Assembly (NCBI RefSeq): GCF_943734655.1
Contig: NC_071355.1
Coordinates: 96,665,449-96,729,448 of the forward strand
Length of the DNA stretch: 64,000 nt
Origin: Sabethes cyaneus
Lineage: Eukaryota > Arthropoda > Insecta > Diptera > Culicidae
Direction of reading: 5' to 3'
Shown: positions 1 through 12,664 of the stretch, one piece after another
How the letters are laid out: each line of letters starts with the position of its first letter
How positions within the stretch are numbered: position 1 is the first letter of the stretch
Notes under the pieces: model-generated
What the model was told of the DNA's origin: nothing
The model's input: only the letters and a program-made list of their open reading frames with translations
Databases searched by the model: none
Program-made: the position numbers and the translations under genes

Positions 1-136
1 TTCTTACCTCCACAGGGACGTTCGTCTTTGCTTTACTTCCGCTGCCAGCTCGCCGCTGGGTCGTCTGAGTCTCCTCGAACGATTTTAACACACGGGACAC
101 GGTCGAATGGTCGATTCTCAACTGTTTCGCGATCAC
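1..136 (-). pseudogene. Tc1/mariner transposase fragment (N-terminal HTH region)
   Basis: Read on the minus strand this edge of the window encodes a helix-turn-helix stretch with the motif AKQLRIDHSTVSRVLKSFEE, followed by a basic linker (TQRRAGSGSKAKT). This resembles the DNA-binding N-terminus of Tc1/mariner transposases. A stop codon lies directly upstream in the same frame, and the downstream part runs off the window, so only about 44 codons are visible. It is probably a decayed or partial DNA transposon. Its linker differs from the mariner remnant at 9.9-10.1 kb, so it may be another family. The motif is seen directly; the family call is inference. Confidence 0.6.
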
Positions 137-278
137 TGTTTACTTAAAAGCGATCTCAATGACCACTTGACAGATCACATGTAAACATTACACTCTGAAC
201 TAGTTTTATCAAAAACTCCAACAATTTTTCCCCATGGAATAATTTTTTTTGTTTGATTACAGTCACTTTAAGCAGCTT

Positions 279-370
279 GGGTCATTCGTAACTTCTGCGG
301 AGTTGGGATTTGAACCCGGGTCCTCGGCGTGAGAGGCGTGAATGCTAACCACTACGTCGGGACTGACCCC
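279..370 (-). repeat. tRNA-derived (SINE-like) sequence
   Basis: On the minus strand there is an A-box-like GTAGTGGTTAGC (355-344) and a B-box-like GGGTTCAAATCCC (317-305) at tRNA spacing. The T stem is mismatched and the acceptor arms are only partly complementary, so this is not a functional tRNA. It fits the head of a tRNA-derived SINE or a tRNA pseudogene. I cannot assign a named SINE family. Confidence 0.5.
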
Positions 371-506
371 GAATAAAAAGTAATACGTAAACGAAAGTGT
401 TGCATTTTTTTGAGTACAATCTTTACCCTCTACTTCTTTTGGATTTCCCGTATAGAGAAAATGCCATTTACGCATGGTGAATGTCTTGCAAAATAGGTAA
501 CAAATG

Positions 507-1412
507 AGTAATTCACGCTGAAACGGGGACACACTGACACGAGGTCTTCAAATATTGGAACTTTTGCGCTTAATTGGTTGAAAATGATTAAAAAATAAGA
601 ATTAAACTTTTAATACCTCGAAATAGTGGACCCCTTGTTCGCCAAGGGGTCTAACAGTTTCAAAAAAGTTGAATTTTTAGCCAAATTTGCCATGAAACAA
701 CTAACAAATGGCCCGGTTCTGTAAAGAAGAAGAACAGAGCTTTCAAATAGAATAAAAAAAATTGGCGGCCATCTTGGATTTGGTCGCCTTATTGGATTTT
801 ATAAAAAAATCGACGTTTACACCCTAAGTCCCCAAACCGATTTTCATTTTAAGACCATCATTTGAAACCTGAGAAAAAATGCTACAAGAAATATTCATAA
901 AATTAGGCGTGCAATGGCATTAACTGAATAAAACAACCAGTTCACAATTTTCAAATAATTATTGTGATATTTCCAAAATTTGCTATGAAACCAACTACAA
1001 ACGACGCGGTTTTGTAAAAAGGAGAGATAGGAATTATAAACGAAGTGAAAAAAATTGGCGGCCATCTTGGATTTGGCCGCCATGTTGGATTTTATCAAAA
1101 AATCGCCGTTTCGCTATGATCCCCCCAACCGACTTTAATTTCAAGCATCCGTTCTTATTCTTTACAGAACCGGGCCGTTTGTTAGTTGTTTCATGGCAAA
1201 TTTATGAAATATGACATGATTTAGATATCAAGGTTTGCTCAAAATTCAATTTTTTTTAAACTGTTACGCCCCTTGGCGAACGAGGGGTCCACTATTTCGA
1301 GGTATTAAAAGTGTAATTCTTATTTTTTAACCATTCTCAACCAACTAAGCGCAAAAGTTCCAATATTTGAAGACTTCGTGTCAGTAGTGGCCCCGTTTCA
1401 GCGAAAATTACT
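507..1412. mobile_element. Foldback DNA transposon / large MITE with long inverted repeats
   Basis: The left arm (507 to about 727) and right arm (about 1162-1412) are inverted copies of each other with scattered mismatches. Shared blocks include CGCTGAAACGGGG at the tips and TTCAAATATTGGAACTTTTG further in. CAAATG is directly repeated just outside both ends (501-506 and 1413-1418), consistent with a target duplication. The interior also contains a direct duplication: blocks at about 690-860 and 985-1145 both carry TTGGCGGCCATCTTGGATTT. No transposase ORF is visible, so this is non-autonomous. Confidence 0.75.
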
Positions 1413-1418
1413 CAAATG

Positions 1419-4400
1419 AGTCCATATGTTTCAGTTGTCTGTCAAGGATTAGGTGAAATTGAAACTAATTTGCGGTGTGGACACGATGTCCCGCAATTCC
1501 AGTGTTACGTTACGTTGTCTACAAAGACAAATGCGTTTATCAAAAATGGACGTTGAGTTTGAATCCCCTCTTTGCAAATTATAATCCTGAATGTGCTGTG
1601 AAATTCCGAGTTGTAATAATATTGTCAATAGTACATGTCTTACAGTTCATCTATTGGCTTGCGTTCGCGAAAACTGTGACAACTTTCTCAAATAAATACG
1701 CAACTTAAAACCGTCTTTGTATTTCTTCTCATTTGGACAGTCCAACTAGCTGAGTTGAAACGGGATGATCAATATCACAAGTCAATTCTGCGCTTTATAG
1801 CCTGTCGAGATATTTGATATTTCAATTTCCGGTTGCTACAATCTTATAGTGAACAACCCGACGAAGTACGCTGCCACAGTGATAGCAGAAATTTGAAGCA
1901 TTGTTAAATACACAGAATATTCGCTTCATCACGTAATCACATTCATATTCATATAACTAGCTGAGGTTTGCTTTGACATGAAATTATTAATGGCACCGCT
2001 TCTATTCGCAAAGAGATGTGTTTATACCTTGTTTCATATTATTTGCAATTAATCATTTTGTTAGCGTAAATCAACCAAAATTGAGTAAACTTGCTGCTGA
2101 TACACACGATCTGCTGGTTTAATACCAAATTGTACAACAAAATCCTTGGTGATCCACAACACAAATAAAACAATTAATGGTTATCAATGAATTTACATTC
2201 CTGGTTAAAAGCACAACACCCTTTTAGGTAAATACCCCAAAATGGTTCGCAAACCAGCAATTTAATAATCTAACCAAATTTTCGCTCAATAGCTGCTACC
2301 GTCTGAAACCGAATTGACCAACCGCCTAAACCAGAGAAATGGAGTCACTCCAACGTTTAATTAAATATTGAAATTCGCTCCGAACCACTCCAATGAGTAC
2401 GCCAGTCTCGAATGCGGCATAAATCTGCACACCGCATAGCATTAATTGAATTGCTTACAAAGTTTGCCACAGACGGACATAACTCGGACCATCCGCAGAA
2501 CGAAAGCAGAGAGCTATTTTGCATAATTGATGAAAAAAAGTTGTAACTAACTGCCTAGTTAAACTTGTCCCAAGGTCACCAACCGGACTGACCGGACCTA
2601 CTGATCCTGGAAACGGGCGTCAGTTTGTTAGTGTTTGCGAAAGGCAGAAGAAAACTTTCAGATTTATCTTCCAAGGCAGTGCAATGCCATCCATTATGGT
2701 TTTGAATTAAGTGCCACAGTTTGGAATTCATGGAATCGAGCCGTGATTATTCATAATTCAGCACTGATTTTCCAATGTTCGGACCTTGGACCGGGGTGAA
2801 CGGTTGACCAGAAAAGGAAGTACAAGCCATGAAAGTTTAATTTGATTTATGCTCAACTTATCGCTTGTTGCAACACCAGCAGGCAAGGTAAGAGGGTGAC
2901 TTCTGGCTCGGTGGGGAACTGACGAGAATGGGTTTTGTCAACATGTGTTCTGTCCTAGTGCAGGAACGTCACCTGTAAGCAACAAATGGTACGAGTGGCT
3001 GATTACTGTCACCCGGATACATCCGCATCTGGTTCGGTCGGGTCGGTCTCTCTTAGGGTTGGTTGACTTGGCGGTTTCCGCTGGCAGATTACACAACGAT
3101 GTGCACTGACAATCACAGCATCGATTGGGAAATCGACGGAAATGTACGTGCTTTTGTAGTTTAGTGTTGCCACAAGAGTATCGTTGAAATTTTTTGCAAT
3201 AAATCCTACTTGATTTTGTCTGTTGAAATAATTTTTCAAATTACGGATGCTACCTTTCAAAATCGAAATTAAATATCACTGTTATTATAAGCTATGATTT
3301 CAAATTAGGATTTTGAATGAGTTCGTTACCTGCGGAGCGGCATAACAACTTCCTGATATAAAATGAAAACTGGTTCATATGCGGCGCCCTAACCAAACTA
3401 AACATCGCAAGCTTAATTATTACATGGCTACGAAGCGCTGAATCCTGCTAGGTAGAGCCGATTACGAGATACCAAATTGTGTAATTGGCAATTGTGCCAC
3501 AGGCACACAATTAAGTTATACCATCTCTAAACCTATCATCCATAATTGATTGGATTCTAAGGATTTCCGAGAAACTCAGTTTCCGTTCATTTGTTAAATT
3601 ACTGTTGCAGTGTTGTAAGTTGCGAGGTAATTATTGTTGAGCGTTAGTTATTTATTGCTCTAAGAGAATATATTTGTTTTGTAATTTTGTAAACTGATAG
3701 AAATAATAATTGATTAAAGGAATATTTTTAGGAAAAATGATCCGTCATTTAACATATCCATTAACCTAGCTGCATAAAAGCACTAAACGTATCCTTAGGT
3801 GCTATGACCTACTCAGCAGCCGTGACCGTAAACGCTAAGTAAACGCTCCATAAAGTGGTAGATTGTACCGCTTTCATCTTTGCCGGCTTGTGTATCTATA
3901 CCGGTATACCGGTGAATCACCCTGTTAAGGATCTTGATAGCGAAAAGATATGGCTTCTTCACTATAACCCATTTACGACACTGACTACGTTGTACATACA
4001 TATCTGCACATCTGCTAGCACACAGGAACTACAACTGCTTTGAACTACTGTTGTTTGCACAATCTGAAGTCACATTACAAAGCTCGCCACATGGACACAG
4101 GTCGGACCGGTGCGGTGCATGGAATCAAGTTTAGCTACGGCAATTGGCAAACACTGTCAGATTGTGATGAAGATATCCCAAAGAGTCTTTGCCTTCATCA
4201 TATCTTCATCTTTCTTGTTCTTCTTTGAATGAATAGACTTAATCGTTCTATTGTGTTGTTGAACAAGTTACCGAGCATGTTCATAATCCTGAAAGTCTTT
4301 TTGAAATGAACTGCTGTTGCATTTTGAGATCAAATTTTATAATAGCTATTATTTCCAAATTTACCATGTAAATAACTGGTAGTTTGAAGGTTCTTAAAAT

Positions 4401-7390
4401 AGTAAATCAAATCAACTTAAATTCTAGTGTTCATCCAACAACATTTTAAATGCACCAAAAATTATATCCAACCGCCCCAATGTGCTCCCAACATCGCTGT
4501 ACATTTACATTAACTACAGAAATTCTTAGAAGCTCATACATATGGAAATTACAGCTTCTCCATAGTCATTCCTAAATTGGTAAGACATAAATTTTAAACC
4601 ATATCGCAACTATGCATTTTTTTTAGATTAACTTTAAAAACTATCTGATTTTTCCACCGAAATCCATATATCACGGCAACAGCTTGAAGCCTTGAAGATT
4701 CATGCTTCAGTTCATGAACTTTATTTCCAGTTTTCTATCCTTATCTTTTTGTGCGAATCAAGAATAACGAGTTGGCAACCAAGCAAAAAAACCAATAGTG
4801 AATTAAAACCTGAAAACCTAAAATGGAACACCGACGCTCAAAGTTTTTAATCTACGGAGGACACTAGTCAAACTGACGAAGAAGTTATTCCTTTTTTTTG
4901 GAAAGCAATTTTCACCACATCGTTTGCCCCGATGATGAATTCTATGTAACGCACTGTTGCGCGTGAAGTTAGTTTTCAGTTTGTTGGGCACTTAAAGGCA
5001 AACACTCTACAGGTCGGCACAATGTTTACCGTTTACCATTCGTTGGTACATAATGGTGGTAAGCATGAGCAGTGCATACTGCTGTTACACAATACTGTAT
5101 GATACTTATTGCAAGTGGTGGAAAATACTGTTCCAGACTGTGATAATACCTTTAAGAGGTCGCAATCTTACATGGTGCAATTGGCCACTGGTGTATCGAC
5201 CAGGTCGCAAGTCTTGTAAAAATCATTACAATGAGTTTTCCTGGTTCTTTTTTACTGAAAATAACCTTATCCTGAGGAAAATCTTTACATTCATTTTCTC
5301 CACGTTCTTCCCTTTTCCAGGCACGAACGACAGCACACGGTACACGGTTTAATACTTTACCATTACCACTAATATTTATTTTCAAAGATTTGAATTTCCT
5401 AGAAGCTTTATAGAACGGTTTCATTTTTGGCAACAAAAAGAGCTCACCTCTTGAATGTATGGTGAAATTTTGTTCTTTTTTTCGTTCGTTGAAAGCTAAA
5501 AAAAACTTCGCCAGTAGTAAAACAACGATGCACCCGGAAAATAACCATGCGCCTCCTTTTCTTTGGATTCGTTGAAATTTATGACAATTTTCGAATCGTC
5601 GAAAAATGTACATTAGTGCTAGAGCTCGCCTTGCACAGGACTTGAAACTGAATGTTTTATTAACTTCTTATCTATAGACTTAAATAAAAACATATTTTCG
5701 TTTACTCATTTTGAGATTCCACTTCGAAACGGTGCTCAGGCTTAGGAACAACTCTTGATTATTTGTGATTTTGTCCTTTTATCTGCTATAGTTATGAAAA
5801 CAACCTTGATTTTCCGCCAACTTTCCGGAATATATCTCTAAATTAAGGAAGTATGAAAAAGCTTAATGAGCTAGGATATTATGGTTTCATCTGTTTTGTT
5901 TTTTTTTTGTGCGAAGATGGGAACAATGCCAGCCGGACCTGGAGACTTTATTAGTTCAAATTGGCCAAGTGCCCAATAGATAGCAGCCTCCGTGAACTGT
6001 CGGCGTACAAACAGAATTGAGTCATTTGACACATTTGGATAACGACCTATTCTGCCGCATACAGCCCACGTCTTGTTCAGTGATCGGAAAGTTCTCGATA
6101 GCACTATGGTCGAAAAAGCAAAAATTCAAGACAAAAATCAATATCTCGAAAACTATTTGCCCTACAGATTTCATGCATTGATCTCGTTTTTAAAAAGAGA
6201 CCTATCTTTTGGTATAGTTAGTCACTAGGGTTGTTCACTTTTGCTCGTTATAAAATTTTTAACTTTTTATTCGTGTGATGTAGATCAATATTTTCTAAAA
6301 CAGATTTGTACATAATTTATTATGAAGAATCTTTGCTGAAGAAACGAAAATTGTATCTCATCTGTGTATCGCTATATCGCGAATTTTTCAGATTGTGTCA
6401 GGGTGGGTCTTAAAAATTAGTTTTTTTGCTTTAACATTTTTATTCGAAAACCAATTTGGAAACTGTAGTCGGAAGACTTTTAGGGCATAAAATGATGTCC
6501 TTTTTGCAGCTACTAGGTAGTTGCTATCTATTGTCTGAAAGAAGTTATACAAGTTTTTGTTCCAAAATATTTCAGTTTTCCACGACATCTCACACTTCCG
6601 TTGACACATATCTTCAAAAACAGAATACATGCTCTAAAAGTACGTGACTCTTCAAAATCCATGTAATGACATTTTTCCACCTTTCTCCTGGTCTGCAGAA
6701 AAACGCATTGAAAAAGCAAGTATTTTTACATTTACATGAGGAATTCCACGCCAACTCATCTATGTGGTTGGCTGCACCCCCTCAGAACTTAATGAAATAT
6801 GTAAATCATGTAAATAAACAAGTTTGCATACTTAGTTTTCCAAAATAAAATTTACTATTCACGTTGATTGGTTTGGAGCATCCCGGCCTTCTCCGGATCT
6901 GCGGTACTGTCAAACAAGGCTACTTTGGACATTTTTTCTGTATATTTGAACTTCAACTGTCAAGATTTTTGAAACCAAACGTTATTCACTGCGTTAAATT
7001 AACACATATGTATCGTCAACATTCAAAATACCTACATAGGGTACGGGTGGGTATTTCCAGCCCATTAAGCGGTAGCCTGAACAATATCCAGGAATTACGT
7101 TGAAACTATATTTATTCGAGACAAGATTTTTATACCAGTTGATAGAATAATATTTACTGAATATCGGCGCGTATTTTGGTCTTAATAAAACGCTACTGAA
7201 TTTGAGTTATAGTCTCGAGAAATGGTGAAGTCGCTGCGGCTAAATTGAGCCCATTTTCTATAGTGGTGTCTGTGTTTTTTAAATCCGACAGGCCGAAATA
7301 GCCAGCACAGCGATTAAATGCTTTTCAAAAACAGATCAAAAGAGACAAGAACAGAGAGACCGGTGTATAACTTATCGCTATTGCCTACAT
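1419..7390. other. AT-rich stretch with no recognisable gene
   Basis: About 6 kb of AT-rich sequence. The longest ATG-initiated ORF is a 153-codon minus-strand frame at 5152-5613. It has one hydrophobic segment and no recognisable motif, and I regard it as probably spurious. I see no clear terminal repeats, tandem array, RNA gene or transposase/RT motif here. It may be intronic or intergenic host DNA, or old repeats decayed beyond recognition. Confidence 0.5.
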
Positions 7391-7394
7391 TCCG

Positions 7395-7560
7395 GGCTCA
7401 TTGAAGATAATTAGTTTTGCAGTGACAACAGCTTGCTGCTGGCGCTAGTATATCATTGAATCGTTCATATACATTAGCGCCAGTTGGCACTCAAATACCA
7501 GCTATGTCAATACGATAGAAGCATTTCAGGCGTTTCAGGCCTCATATATTGATAGTAGTG
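7395..7560. repeat. MITE-like fragment related to the 60.2-60.6 kb repeat
   Basis: The segment ATTGAAGATAATTAGTTTTG..GACAACAGC..GGCGCTAGTATAT has a partial internal inverted repeat (GGCGCTAGTATA against ATACATTAGCGCC). It also shares blocks with the reverse complement of the region near 60.4-60.61 kb. It probably belongs to one dispersed palindromic repeat family. Boundaries are approximate. Confidence 0.4.
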
Positions 7561-7721
7561 TAAATAACGTACCATATGCTGGAATTAAAAACAAAATGCT
7601 GCTAATGGCTAGTGAATGAAAATTGATTTATATTTTCATATCAGAGGGGAATTTTTGTGTTCTTCCGTGATAAAAAGAAGTAGAATTGTTCTGTGACAGC
7701 ATATTCACAGCTGTTTAGATT

Positions 7722-8692
7722 CTAGAATCGATTCTTCATGTATACATGCTATATGCAGCATATATACATGCTACATGCGTTGTATATACCATTTATCAAA
7801 GTAGTAACAATGTAAACGTTCAATCCTCATCTAGATTTCAGAGTTATTTCTATGTGCATATGGAAACAATTGAACAAAATCAAGAACACAAACTATTGCT
7901 TCCCTACTACCTTACAGAAATAAAAGATTGTTGCTATTAACAATGGTTCCCCCACGTTGAAGAGATTTTACCAATTCAATTTTATCAATAGCACATCTTT
8001 TCACTACACTTCCCGGCACTACACGACAAACATACGTATCGATACAGAATCATATTATAGCCGAACATTACAGCTGTACCGCACTTTTCCAACACAGATA
8101 TCAAATTCGCCTAATCGTCTCGCTGTAAAGAATTTGCAATCTAATGGGACAACGGACTCATGTTTTCTGGCACACTTCCCTTACACAAACATCAAATTGA
8201 ACTAGCTTTAATCGCGTTCCTAAGAAATTTGTCGGCACGAGGGAGCTTTATAACTCTTTCTGGCGTTCTTCCCAAACAAGGACATCAAAATGGTCTAGGT
8301 TTAATCGCGATGTTAAGAAATCTCGTTAAGACGAGGAAGCTTTGTCATTTGATTTGGCTTACTTCCCAAGCACAGATATCAAATTGATATAGGTTTAAAT
8401 CATCGTAGAGAATCTTTCAACCAATCACGAAGCATGGATTTTCAGTTGGACAAAGCTTCATTATTTTCAATTCTTCAATAGTATGTACTTTTAAATCAAT
8501 AGGTTTGATTATTGGTGTGGACGCGTAGAAGATTTTCCGATCGATTGGTTCAAAAATATTGAAAATCGATCGGAAAACCGCCAAGCTATTAGCGCTCAAA
8601 ATCTTTCATTTTTCGTAACGCTCGCATTTTTCGATTTTCTGGAATGACCCGCTATACTAGTTACCTTCCTGAAAGACGTAGTCCTACGTCAA
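7722..8692 (+). mobile_element. Dispersed TIR-type element containing ~85-bp tandem repeats (copy A)
   Basis: This region is homologous, in opposite orientation, to 43525-44546. Shared landmarks are the GAAGAATCGA-type edge with TATACATGC repeats, about four degenerate ~85-bp units built around a CACAGATATCAAATT core (about 8080-8400), an AAACCGATCGATTGG-like block, and the terminal CGTAGTCCTACGTCA near 8678-8692. Only this right terminus is visible, so the left end appears truncated. No transposase is encoded, so it is presumably non-autonomous. Confidence 0.6.
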
Positions 8693-8779
8693 AATCTCTC
8701 GCTGTTTTTTGTGACGCCGAAATTTGGTTCGGTGGCCCACCGGGCATCTGCTCCTGCATCCCCTGCATTACATTACAGT

Positions 8780-9590
8780 ACAGTATATTCGTAAGCGGCG
8801 TCTAAAACTACTACTAGGACAATTTAAATCAAAAAGACCATACACACAATTAAACAAGTAACACATTGCTCTAATTGGCTCATTTTGGCCGTATTCAGTT
8901 CGTCGGAAGTCCGGGCGAAGAAATTCTATCTCTCGAAGCGCACGTGAAGCGTATTAAAATTGATTTGAGCGAGGATGTTTGGAGAGTCCAATTCGCCCAC
9001 TAAAACTGTTCTAATTTACAGAACTCTTTCAATTTTTACCCTATTGTCGAGAGTTTTAATGTATATATCTTGACGACGCGCTAGTCCCATATAATCGGTT
9101 CTACCTTGCGACTAAAAGAGTTGACCGAACAGTTGCGCACGCTAATGGAAAGCTCATTCTTTCGACACCAGTTCGCAATAATGTCGATTAGATTTTGTAG
9201 TTCATAGCAGATTTCAATAGATTTGGCCTATACAAACATTTTAAGATCATCAGCGTACAGCAATCTGGATCGTTGTGAAAGTATAGCGCAAACGTCGTTA
9301 AAAATAGTGAAAAATAGCGGTCCGAGGTTGCTTCCTTGTGGAACGCCAGAATGATTACAAACAGTGTTAGATAATTTGACAGCCTGCATGAAGGCGAATA
9401 CAAAACGCATTCAGCGCATTCAGTTTTATCCATACGACGTGGCAGAGATTTCTAAGCACTGGTTACAAAATTCGCTAGAGAAGACATCGCCTAGTTTTAC
9501 TCAGAGGCGACGCTTAACCAGGTATGACTTTAACCAGTTTACATAATTTGATGCCGCAACCATATGTTGGCTAAAAGCAGGTTGTGATCT
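8780..9590 (-). pseudogene. Jockey-like non-LTR retrotransposon RT fragment
   Basis: Minus-strand frames interrupted by stops and frameshifts give, in order, VDHNLLLA, NWLKSYLV, a VPQGSNLGPLFFTIF block (RT domain with the conserved PQGS), and the catalytic YADDLKMFV at about 9235-9265. A thumb-like LQNLIDIIANWC follows, then a C-terminal patch with LAQINFN. This order is typical of Jockey/CR1-type RTs. The coding region is broken several times and the segment between thumb and C-terminus is deleted. It is a dead 3' portion of a LINE. Confidence 0.75.
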
Positions 9591-9875
9591 ACACGGTCCG
9601 TTATAAAGTCCGTTCAAACAAAATTACTTGATGTTTCCTCCATTCTTATCGATGACATCCTGAAACCACGCCAGAAGCCGGAACTAAGTCCTTCGACTGC
9701 CAAGTGTGCATTATGACAGACTTCAGGGTCTTTGATTGCTAGAACAGAGTTACCAGCATTGCTCAACAGAATTCGGCTACAGGTACAACCAAGTACTCTG
9801 CGAAGTCAAGGATGTTCATAACTTTCCGCATGGCGGAAGATTTAAAATTTTCTTCAAACATTCGTCTGGTACATC

Positions 9876-10088
9876 TTAATTGATAACCAAACCAGAGGGC
9901 TTACAATTAAAGAAACGAGAAAGAAAACGATGTCCTTCTGCGTCCATAATTTTGGCTGGTCTTCCACTACCTTGCATGCGAATAGTTGTTGGGCATCTTA
10001 GGATATGGTAAACAGTCGAAGTCGCAACATATTCGCTTTTTGAATGTTGTACCGTAAACTTTTTCCCGAGATTTTTGTGGAAGTTCAT
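9876..10088 (-). pseudogene. ITmD37E-like mariner transposase fragment
   Basis: A 70-codon minus-strand frame contains GSGRPAKIMDAEGHRFL, which resembles the GRPxK linker between the two helix-turn-helix units of mosquito ITmD37E/mariner transposases. The flanking residues do not continue a recognisable transposase and no catalytic acid is present, so it is a short remnant. The sequence between this and the Jockey fragment (9590-9876) is unassigned. Confidence 0.55.
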
Positions 10089-10339
10089 ACACTGAGAAAA
10101 CTTTTCGTATAGTTTCTATTTTTTATGTGTATAATTGCACATACTATTCATACGCGTATAATTTTTATGTGTATTTCTGGGGGGATTGTGTTTGTATGCG
10201 GCACATGATAATCATATGGAATTTCATATGAAAATTTACTATTAGTTATGTGCAGATTATTTTGAGTGTAGAAGTGTACATCGCGCTCGCAGAATGCTTC
10301 TTGTTTTCACGCCGTTTTAAGCAAAACTTGGCAAGCATA

Positions 10340-11100
10340 TGCAGCGCCATAAAACCCAATTTTACCCTCCAATTAAGGACTGGGTCATAAAAGAGATGTT
10401 TCTTGGGAAAAACGCATTCCCAAGTAAACATGATTATCGAAGGAAAGGTTCTTACTTGAAAATTATCATGAAAGCGATAAGCACAGCAATAGCTATCGTA
10501 CTTTATGATTCTGCTCGCATAAGATGTACAACCAACGCGAGGCAGAATTTATGATTGTCATCCGGTGAGGCATTCACCGTCTATGAAGGATCATAGAACT
10601 AAAATTATATTTACAATAAGTATATTTACAAATAAGTGGAATGAAGCCACTTGAACAGCGCGGCGACTCAACGACGGCCGACATCACATGTTTACTTTCG
10701 TCCTTTCTTCTGCTATCGATCTGGTTCCATATACGTTATCTGGAGTTTACGATCGTCATCCGGCGAGGATCTCTTGGGAGGGTTTGCTTATCCTAAGCAA
10801 ACCAACGGAGCGCTGGCATATAATTAGTTCATATTGTTGTTTACGTTCGTTTTGTTTACGACCGACGCCGATGCATCGACGCCCATCGTGGAGATGCCGA
10901 TGCTAATTAGGTAATGCTAGGGATAAAAAAATTTGTAGGAGGAGTTAGGATAGGTAGTTTTTAATTAGCCCTAAGTAGAGCGTGTAAAAAATAGGAATAA
11001 TATATTTTAGGTAGTCGGGTTTTAACCCACAACAGGATAACACTGTTTTATTTTCTCGTAGAAAATTTAACAAGAGAAATCCTACCTGCGGGGTACCGCA
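10340..11100 (+). repeat. 5' LTR
   Basis: 761 bp, starting TGCAGCGCC and ending GGTACCGCA. It matches 22279-23039 at all but one position. It should carry the promoter for genomic RNA, but I could not identify a convincing TATA box or initiator by eye. A short ORF appearing in both LTRs (10688-10906 and 22627-22845) is a by-product of the duplication. Confidence 0.95.
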
Positions 11101-11104
11101 TTCG

Positions 11105-11122
11105 TGGTGACAAGCGTAAAGG
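11105..11122 (+). promoter_or_regulatory. Putative primer-binding site
   Basis: TGGTGACAAGCG begins 4 nt after the 5' LTR. The TGG start matches the CCA 3' end of a tRNA primer, and the position is where minus-strand priming occurs in Ty3/gypsy elements. I could not assign the tRNA. Confirmation would be complementarity to the 3' end of a specific mosquito tRNA. Confidence 0.6.
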
Positions 11123-11566
11123 CCGAAACCACTCGGTCACGTTTTTAGTTTATTTTCAACTAAACGATTCAACGGTAGTGCAAAGTGGCAGCTAATGTTT
11201 AATTCGAAAAACTAAGAGTCAGCTGTTTTTGCTCGTCCATTCAATTGTATAAAAAAGAAGGAGGAAAACCTTTCAAACGTAATATTAAAAGTGCATGGTG
11301 TAAAAAAAAAAGTTTTATAAGTGATAAGAGACATCCTAAAAGAAGAAAAAAGTCATCAAACGAAGAAGAGCAAGGTGAAAAGGACAAGACTTTAATGTAT
11401 TATTTATACTAAATTAGTTGTACGAGGGGAAATTTACAGAAAGTGATTACAAGAACAAACACACAGTTGGACACAGCGGGCAAGAAGTGAAGTAAATCGC
11501 AATCAAGTGGCTCAAGTGAACTAAAGAAAAAAAAAAAAAGAGCAGCGAAAAGCCCATTCAGAAGAA

Positions 11567-11584
11567 ATGAAATTTGTCAGGTAA
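11567..11584 (+). promoter_or_regulatory. Leader mini-ORF with consensus splice donor (env leader exon)
   Basis: An ATG at 11567 starts a 5-codon ORF in the unspliced RNA, ending with TAA at 11582-11584. The 5' splice consensus CAG|GTAAGT falls after 11580, inside the fifth codon, so the upstream exon would end in phase 2 after four codons and two bases. A pyrimidine-rich tract follows. The acceptor at 18166/18167 leaves one base before an env-frame codon, so phases match. This suggests the leader exon supplies the env initiator Met and the start of its signal peptide. In the unspliced RNA the mini-ORF would act as a short uORF. The sites are seen directly; their use is inferred. Confidence 0.75.
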
Positions 11585-12264
11585 GTAATTTTTTTTTCTC
11601 TCTCTCTCTTTTTTCTATTTTTCTATTTAATCAAAAAAAAAAAATTTTTTTTTTTTTAAATTTAATTATTATAATAAAAACCCATTCAATCCTCTAAACG
11701 CGAATCTCGCCTACTAATTCAGAGTGTGAAGACCGGAGTACCTTGGTACACCCGTAATCGACACGCTAAAATATCACAGATAGGCGCGAAACTAACCCTA
11801 ATCTTCCAACAATTAATTTGTATTAAATTATAACCATAACCAAACGGTTAATTTAACAGCTGCCGGTCTGTAAATTGTACCGCAAGTTTGTTTTATTTTA
11901 TTTTTTCCCGTGCGAGTCGAGCGACTTTAAACGGCGCAGGAAAAAATTAATTTTCAAATCCAGAAGGTTTTTCTTGTTTTTTTTAAACTAATATTCACTG
12001 AAAACAAACGTGATTGTCAGTTCGAACGTTGTGCTAATTAGCATTAATAACACTGAACGACGCTGAAAACAATATAAAACAATTTTTTTTTTCTCTCGCT
12101 CCCTAAAAAATTTGGTTCCACGCATAATACATTGACTTTACGTATTTCTTTGGCGATATTGTTTTCCTTTCTTTTTTGTGTTTGTTGGTTACTATATTGC
12201 GCGCGCAGTGTAACTATAAACTAAAAAAAAAAAAAAAAAAAAGCAAAAAGCGTCATAAAAAAAT

Positions 12265-12664
12265 ATGGAAGTAGTTGAATGCGAAGAAAAAGTAGTTCAG
12301 GTGTACCAGATACTTAGAAATCGAGTACAGAAAGTGGGAAAGATTTAATAGCGATCGACAAATTATTGGGAAGATAGAGTCGATAGCGAAACGGCGACTA
12401 GCTCAATCGATATATGATTGTGGCGTGTTAGCAGGCCAAGCTTTTATTGCCGAAGAATTTAAGATTAATTTAAAACACACTTTTAATAATTTGGTGGCGG
12501 AGATCGAAATTAATACTTGGTCTCGCGAACTTAATGAACAACAGGAACTATATGAAGCACAACGTGTCAACCAAGATTGGCCAGAACAGGTCGAAAATTT
12601 TTCAGAGGACGAAGTAGAGAGCGACGAGGGCTTCCGAACCGACGGGGAGGAAGAACAGAATTAA
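12265..12664 (+). pseudogene. Extra ORF between leader and gag (ORF0), frameshifted
   Basis: An ATG at 12265 opens a 27-codon frame rich in E, V and Q that ends at a TAA near 12346. The neighbouring frame is open from 12296 to the TAA at 12662-12664. It runs through a basic segment (IAKRRLAQS) to a hydrophilic, acidic C-terminus (ENFSEDEVESDEG). Together they suggest one protein of about 130 residues with a 1-nt frame change around 12330-12345. The second frame is in phase with gag, but two stops separate them. The composition resembles a Gag-like or accessory protein. I recognise no family. It could be an old N-terminal extension of Gag, an accessory gene, or chance. Confidence 0.4.

Noticed and set aside
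5152..5613. A 153-codon minus-strand ORF with one hydrophobic segment
   Set aside because: No recognisable motif, no neighbouring gene context, and a length attainable by chance; left unassigned.
10688..10906. A 72-codon ORF present identically at 22627-22845
   Set aside because: It lies within the LTR, so the duplication is explained by LTR identity; it has no recognisable motif.
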